Assembly: GCF_000419765.1 (NCBI RefSeq)
Contig: NZ_ATTQ01000030.1
Location: 1-47,687 of the forward strand
Length of the DNA stretch: 47,687 nucleotides
From: Rhizobium mongolense USDA 1844
GTDB lineage: Bacteria > Pseudomonadota > Alphaproteobacteria > Rhizobiales > Rhizobiaceae
Direction of reading: 5' to 3'
Made by a program: the position numbers and the translations under genes. The notes beneath the pieces were generated by a model. That model was given only the letters and a program-made list of their open reading frames with translations. It had not been told where the DNA came from and searched no databases. This document shows, piece by piece, positions 44,727 through 47,687 of this stretch. Position 1 is the stretch's first letter. Every line of letters begins with the position of its first letter.

Positions 44727-45560
44727 ATGGCGGAGCAGCGCACCATCATCGTGACCGGATGCTCATCCGGCATCGGTGCCTATTGCGCGCGAGCCCTGAA
44801 GACCGACGGCTGGCGCGTCTTTGCGGCGGTCAGAAAACACGCCGACCTCGAACCGCTCCAGGAGGAGGGCATCGAAGCCTTCCTGATGGACTATACGCGG
44901 TCGGATACGATCACTGACTTCGTTCGCGATGTAGCCGAGGCAAGCGGCGGGCGCATCGACGCAGTTTTCAACAACGGCGCCTACGGCCAGCCCGGCGCGG
45001 TCGAGGATTTGACGACCGACGTGCTGCGTGCGCAATTCGAAACGAATTTCTTCGGCTGGCATGAGTTGACCCGGCAGATACTGCCGCTGATGCGAAGGCG
45101 CGGCTCGGGCCGCATCGTACAATGCTCCTCCATTCTCGGCGTCGTGCCCTATCGTTTTCGCGGCGCCTACACCGCTTCGAAGTTTGCGCTCGAGGGGCTG
45201 AGCATCACGCTGCGCATGGAACTTCAGGGCAGCGGCATCCACGTGTGCCTGATCGAACCAGGTCCGATTGCCTCGCGCTTTACCGCCAACGCGCTCGCGA
45301 AGTTCAAAGAACATGTCGACATCCGCAATTCGGTGCATGCGGCAGATTACCGCCGACAGCTCGCGCGTCTTGACGGGACTGGCCCGAAGAATCGACATAA
45401 GCTTCAACCCGACGCCGTCTATACTGTCTTGAAACACGCATTGAACTCGAACAATCCGAAGCCACATTATCCAGTAACGACACCGGCAAAACAGGGCATG
45501 TTCCTGAAGAGGCTGATTCCGGCGGACCTTTTTTATCGCCTGATGCGCTGGACCGATTAA
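44727..45560 (+). CDS. SDR family oxidoreductase
   Basis: A 277-residue classical short-chain dehydrogenase. The cofactor motif TGCSSGIG spans residues 10-17; NNGAYG replaces the usual NNAG; Ser in IVQCSSILG and YTASK complete the catalytic set; PGPIASRF follows. An Arg two residues after VFAAV (VFAAVRK) suggests NADP(H) preference. The C-terminal part (HYPVTTPAKQGMFLKRLIPA) resembles the 17-beta-HSD-like or YkvO-type SDRs of rhizobia. ATG 44727 with AGGA upstream is chosen. Substrate unknown. Confidence 0.92.
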   Translation: MAEQRTIIVTGCSSGIGAYCARALKTDGWRVFAAVRKHADLEPLQEEGIEAFLMDYTRSDTITDFVRDVAEASGGRIDAVFNNGAYGQPGAVEDLTTDVLRAQFETNFFGWHELTRQILPLMRRRGSGRIVQCSSILGVVPYRFRGAYTASKFALEGLSITLRMELQGSGIHVCLIEPGPIASRFTANALAKFKEHVDIRNSVHAADYRRQLARLDGTGPKNRHKLQPDAVYTVLKHALNSNNPKPHYPVTTPAKQGMFLKRLIPADLFYRLMRWTD

Positions 45561-45578
45561 TCAAGAAAGCCGACTTCC

Positions 45579-45782
45579 ATGTCCACGGCCACTTATATTC
45601 TCGCAATCATCATCATGGGCCTCGTCGCGCTCGTGTTGGTCCGCGGCCTCTTCAACATGATGAAGGGCGGCGACGCGAACACTTCCAACAAGCTAATGCA
45701 GCTCCGCGTATTGCTGCAGGCGATCGCGGTGATCCTGATCATGCTGACGCTCTGGCTGACAGGCGGCGGCCGCCCTAGTTAA
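45579..45782 (+). CDS. HIG1-type twin transmembrane protein
   Basis: A 67-residue protein with two membrane helices (ILAIIIMGLVALVLVRGLF and AIAVILIMLTLWL) linked by a short polar loop (MKGGDANTSNKLMQLRVLLQ). This matches the small HIG1-like/twin-TM proteins of Rhizobiales. In mitochondria HIG1 proteins associate with respiratory complexes, so a link to the respiratory chain is possible but unproven. It starts 18 bp after the SDR stop and precedes the PduO gene by 23 bp. Confidence 0.85.
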   Translation: MSTATYILAIIIMGLVALVLVRGLFNMMKGGDANTSNKLMQLRVLLQAIAVILIMLTLWLTGGGRPS

Positions 45783-45805
45783 CGCCGGGAAGAGAGGGGA
45801 TAGGC

Positions 45806-46384
45806 ATGGTAACACTCAACAAGATCTACACGAAGACCGGCGACGACGGCACGACTGCGCTCGTTTGCGGACCTCGCCGTCTCAAATACGACCTGCGCGT
45901 GGAAGCCTATGGCACGATAGACGAGGTCAACTCCGCAATTGGCGTCGCAAGACTGCACATGCAGGGCATGCCGGTTCTCGAACGAATGCTGACGCTGATC
46001 CAGAACGACCTCTTCGACCTCGGCGCTGACCTTGCGACACCCGACGACGGCAAGCCGCCGGCGCACGAGCCATTGCGCATCATCGATACGCAGGTGGCGC
46101 GGATCGAGAGCGAGATCGATGAACTGAATGCCGATCTGCAACCCTTGAAATCCTTTGTTCTGCCCGGCGGTCATTCGGCAGCTGCCTATCTTCATTTAGC
46201 GCGCACAATCGCGCGCCGCGCAGAAAGGCTGATGGTGGAACTCGCCCGCACGGAGGGCGAAATCGTCAGCGCAGCGGCCCTGAAATACGTTAACCGGCTT
46301 TCGGACTTCCTCTTCGTTGCCGCGCGCCACGCGAATGACCGCGGCAACGCGGATGTGCTTTGGGTTCCTGGGAAAAACAGATAG
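45806..46384 (+). CDS. Cob(I)alamin adenosyltransferase, PduO type
   Basis: A 192-residue PduO-type corrinoid adenosyltransferase, which transfers adenosyl from ATP to cob(I)alamin to make coenzyme B12. The ATP-binding N-terminus is KIYTKTGDDGTTALVCGPRR, followed by EAYGTIDEVNSAIG. The C-terminal helix has ARTIARRAERLMVELAR and LKYVNRLSDFLFVAAR. All hallmarks of the trimeric family are present. It lies in a close plus-strand run with the HIG1 protein and the rhomboid protease. Confidence 0.94.
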   Translation: MVTLNKIYTKTGDDGTTALVCGPRRLKYDLRVEAYGTIDEVNSAIGVARLHMQGMPVLERMLTLIQNDLFDLGADLATPDDGKPPAHEPLRIIDTQVARIESEIDELNADLQPLKSFVLPGGHSAAAYLHLARTIARRAERLMVELARTEGEIVSAAALKYVNRLSDFLFVAARHANDRGNADVLWVPGKNR

Positions 46385-46419
46385 TCTTCTCGCGGTCACG
46401 ATAGCCAGGGGCAGGCTTT

Positions 46420-47187
46420 ATGTTCATACCGCTGCACGACGCCAATACGCTGAAGCACATCAAGGTCCAGTGGGTGACGCTGGGCTTGATCGGCATGAAT
46501 GTCGCCGTCTGGCTTTTCACCGGCTTCTTCGCCCCGGAACAGACGGCTCAGGCGACATCGGTCGGCCTGGGCTACATACCGGCAGTCGCCTTTGACTATG
46601 CAACACTTGCACCCGGCCTCGCGATTGTTCCCGAGCCGCTGACCTACATCACCCATGCCTTTGTGCATGCCGGCTTCTGGCACCTCGCTTCGAACATGAT
46701 CTTCCTCTGGGTCTTCGGCGATAATGTCGAGGATGCCATGGGGCATCTCCGCTTCCTGATCTTCTATCTCGCGTGCGCCGCCTTCGGCGCGCTTTGCCAT
46801 GGCCTGGTCGTGTCGGAATCGCAGGCGCCGCTGGTCGGCGCCTCAGGTGCGATCTCAGGGGTGGTTGCGGCCTATGTCATCCTTCACCCGCGCGTGAAAA
46901 TCTGGGTGCTGGTCTTCTTCCGCGTTCCGTTGCCGCTTCCTGCCTTCGTGCCGCTGCTGCTTTGGATCGGCCAGCAGTTCTTCATGCTCTTTGTCGATCC
47001 GGACGGCAATGTTTCCTGGGGCGCCCATGCCGGCGGTATCGTCGCCGGTGCCGTTCTAGTCTTCTTCATGCGCCGCACGGGTGTGCCGCTATTCGACCGC
47101 GAGATCGTCACGCCACGCGCCGTTTTCAGCACGCCGGCTGTGAGGCGGGCGGTCGTCGCAGCTGACGACGGGGCGCCTGGACACTGA
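46420..47187 (+). CDS. Rhomboid family intramembrane serine protease
   Basis: A 255-residue membrane protease with six or seven helices. The catalytic Ser142 is in GASGAISG and the catalytic His203 in WGAHAGGIVAG; the supporting block HLASNMIFLWVFGDNVED contains the oxyanion-region His/Asn. All residues needed for activity are present. Substrates are unknown. It follows the PduO gene by 35 bp and is followed, after a 186-bp gap with a palindrome, by etfB. Confidence 0.93.
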   Translation: MFIPLHDANTLKHIKVQWVTLGLIGMNVAVWLFTGFFAPEQTAQATSVGLGYIPAVAFDYATLAPGLAIVPEPLTYITHAFVHAGFWHLASNMIFLWVFGDNVEDAMGHLRFLIFYLACAAFGALCHGLVVSESQAPLVGASGAISGVVAAYVILHPRVKIWVLVFFRVPLPLPAFVPLLLWIGQQFFMLFVDPDGNVSWGAHAGGIVAGAVLVFFMRRTGVPLFDREIVTPRAVFSTPAVRRAVVAADDGAPGH

Positions 47188-47210
47188 AGAAAATCGCCCC
47201 GCCGCAAATA

Positions 47211-47232
47211 TTGACGTGAACGTAAACGTCAT
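47211..47232 (+). promoter_or_regulatory. ACGT-rich palindrome upstream of etfB (LiuR-like site)
   Basis: The 22-bp site has TGACGT and ACGTCA arms around a central ACGT, an imperfect palindrome, and includes a -35-like TTGACG; AT-rich TATATC/TATCTG follows at -10 distance. MerR-family LiuR regulators, known from memory to act on branched-chain and fatty-acid catabolism genes including etf, bind palindromes of this ACGT-rich type. The sequence is seen; the regulator is inference, as no liuR gene lies in the window. Confidence 0.5.
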
Positions 47233-47373
47233 ATATCTGCAGACGCAATTTGTCTGTCTGCGACTGGCAAGCGTTGTGTTTGGAGGAAAAACGCGTATCC
47301 ATGTCGCCATTCGACAATCGGAGCGGCGCCAAAGCGCGCATTTTCTTGGCGAAAGAGTTGAAGGAAGGACCCC

Positions 47374-47687
47374 ATGAAAATTCTGGTCCCCGTGAAGCGG
47401 GTGGTTGATTACAATGTGAAGATCCGCGTCAAGCCGGATGGCACGGGCGTCGAGCTTGCCAATGTGAAGATGTCGATGAACCCGTTCGACGAGATCTCGG
47501 TGGAAGAGGCGCTGCGGCTGAAGGAAGCCGGCAAGGCTGAGGAAGTGGTCGTCGTGTCGATCGGTCCGGCCAAGGCCGAAGAGACGCTGCGCACCGCGCT
47601 CGCCATGGGCGCCGACCGGGCGATCCTGGTCGAGACCGACGAGACGGTCGAGCCGCTTGCCGTTGCCAAGATCCTCAAGGGCGTGGC
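47374..47687 (+). CDS. etfB: Electron transfer flavoprotein subunit beta (partial, 3' end outside window)
   Basis: The first 104 codons of EtfB are present and the window ends inside the gene. The N-terminus MKILVPVKRVVDYNVKIRVK, the block MSMNPFDEISVEEALRLKE and TALAMGADRAILVE are diagnostic. EtfB with EtfA carries electrons from acyl-CoA and other dehydrogenases to ETF:quinone oxidoreductase. AAGGAAGG lies 5 nt before the ATG. etfA is expected next. Confidence 0.96.
   Translation, partial: MKILVPVKRVVDYNVKIRVKPDGTGVELANVKMSMNPFDEISVEEALRLKEAGKAEEVVVVSIGPAKAEETLRTALAMGADRAILVETDETVEPLAVAKILKGV

Overview
This window looks like a chromosomal segment of an alphaproteobacterium of the order Rhizobiales, most likely a Rhizobium/Agrobacterium-type Rhizobiaceae. 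The reasons are the high GC content with strong third-position bias and several typical rhizobial neighbourhoods recalled from memory: lysC-ptsP-prfA-prmC-DUF4167 next to clpB, comF-grxC-nitrilase-DUF1178 facing ubiG, prsA-like PPIase/argJ/GNAT/mutT opposite secA, and HIG1/PduO/rhomboid/etfB. No database search was possible, so the genus is an inference.

Layout. 1-608 has no recognised gene but carries a strong hairpin (482-520). 609-6770 holds an M23 peptidase, the disaggregase ClpB (convergent, sharing a bidirectional terminator), a LysE-type exporter and a DUF4167 protein. 7111-12717 is a minus-strand group lysC, ptsP, prfA, prmC: aspartate kinase, enzyme I of the nitrogen PTS, release factor 1 and its methylase. 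12989-14398 is a class III nucleotide cyclase with an N-terminal DUF5939-type region. 14433-15565 is a small gene graveyard with broken copies of a YetF/DUF421 membrane protein, its usual small partner and an isochorismatase-type hydrolase. 15645-22048 carries an amidase, ubiG, a DUF1178 protein, a nitrilase-family amidohydrolase, grxC, a destroyed comF, a degenerate methyltransferase, a Flp pilin and mutT. 22045-28030 has a GNAT, argJ, an exported PPIase and secA. 28195-32508 has a polysaccharide-type flippase coupled to a FemAB/CelD-like acyltransferase, facing an acyl-CoA synthetase. 32719-35724 holds an aldo/keto reductase and a TetR/MFS pair with a double operator.

35846-35930 is a tRNA-Leu(CAA), directly followed by the remains of an integrated element (35931 to about 37000): an integrase C-terminus whose HxxR histidine has become proline, an intact DUF1643 gene and a 5'-truncated ORF. 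A frameshifted secreted-protein gene follows. 37745-47687 is mostly housekeeping: a CPA2 antiporter fused to a cyclic-nucleotide-binding domain, a YqaA-type protein, DsbB, an HNH protein, an AlkA-like glycosylase, GluQRS, a YihY/BrkB protein, an SDR, a HIG1 protein, PduO adenosyltransferase, a rhomboid protease and the start of etfB, with an upstream palindrome that could be a MerR-family (LiuR-like) site.

No clear new multi-gene system (defence, CRISPR, secretion or biosynthetic cluster) is visible. The most informative signals are gene decay (six broken genes plus one truncated ORF in three places), the tRNA-borne element remnant, two candidate operators, and two cyclic-nucleotide-related proteins (cyclase and cNMP-domain antiporter) in one window.
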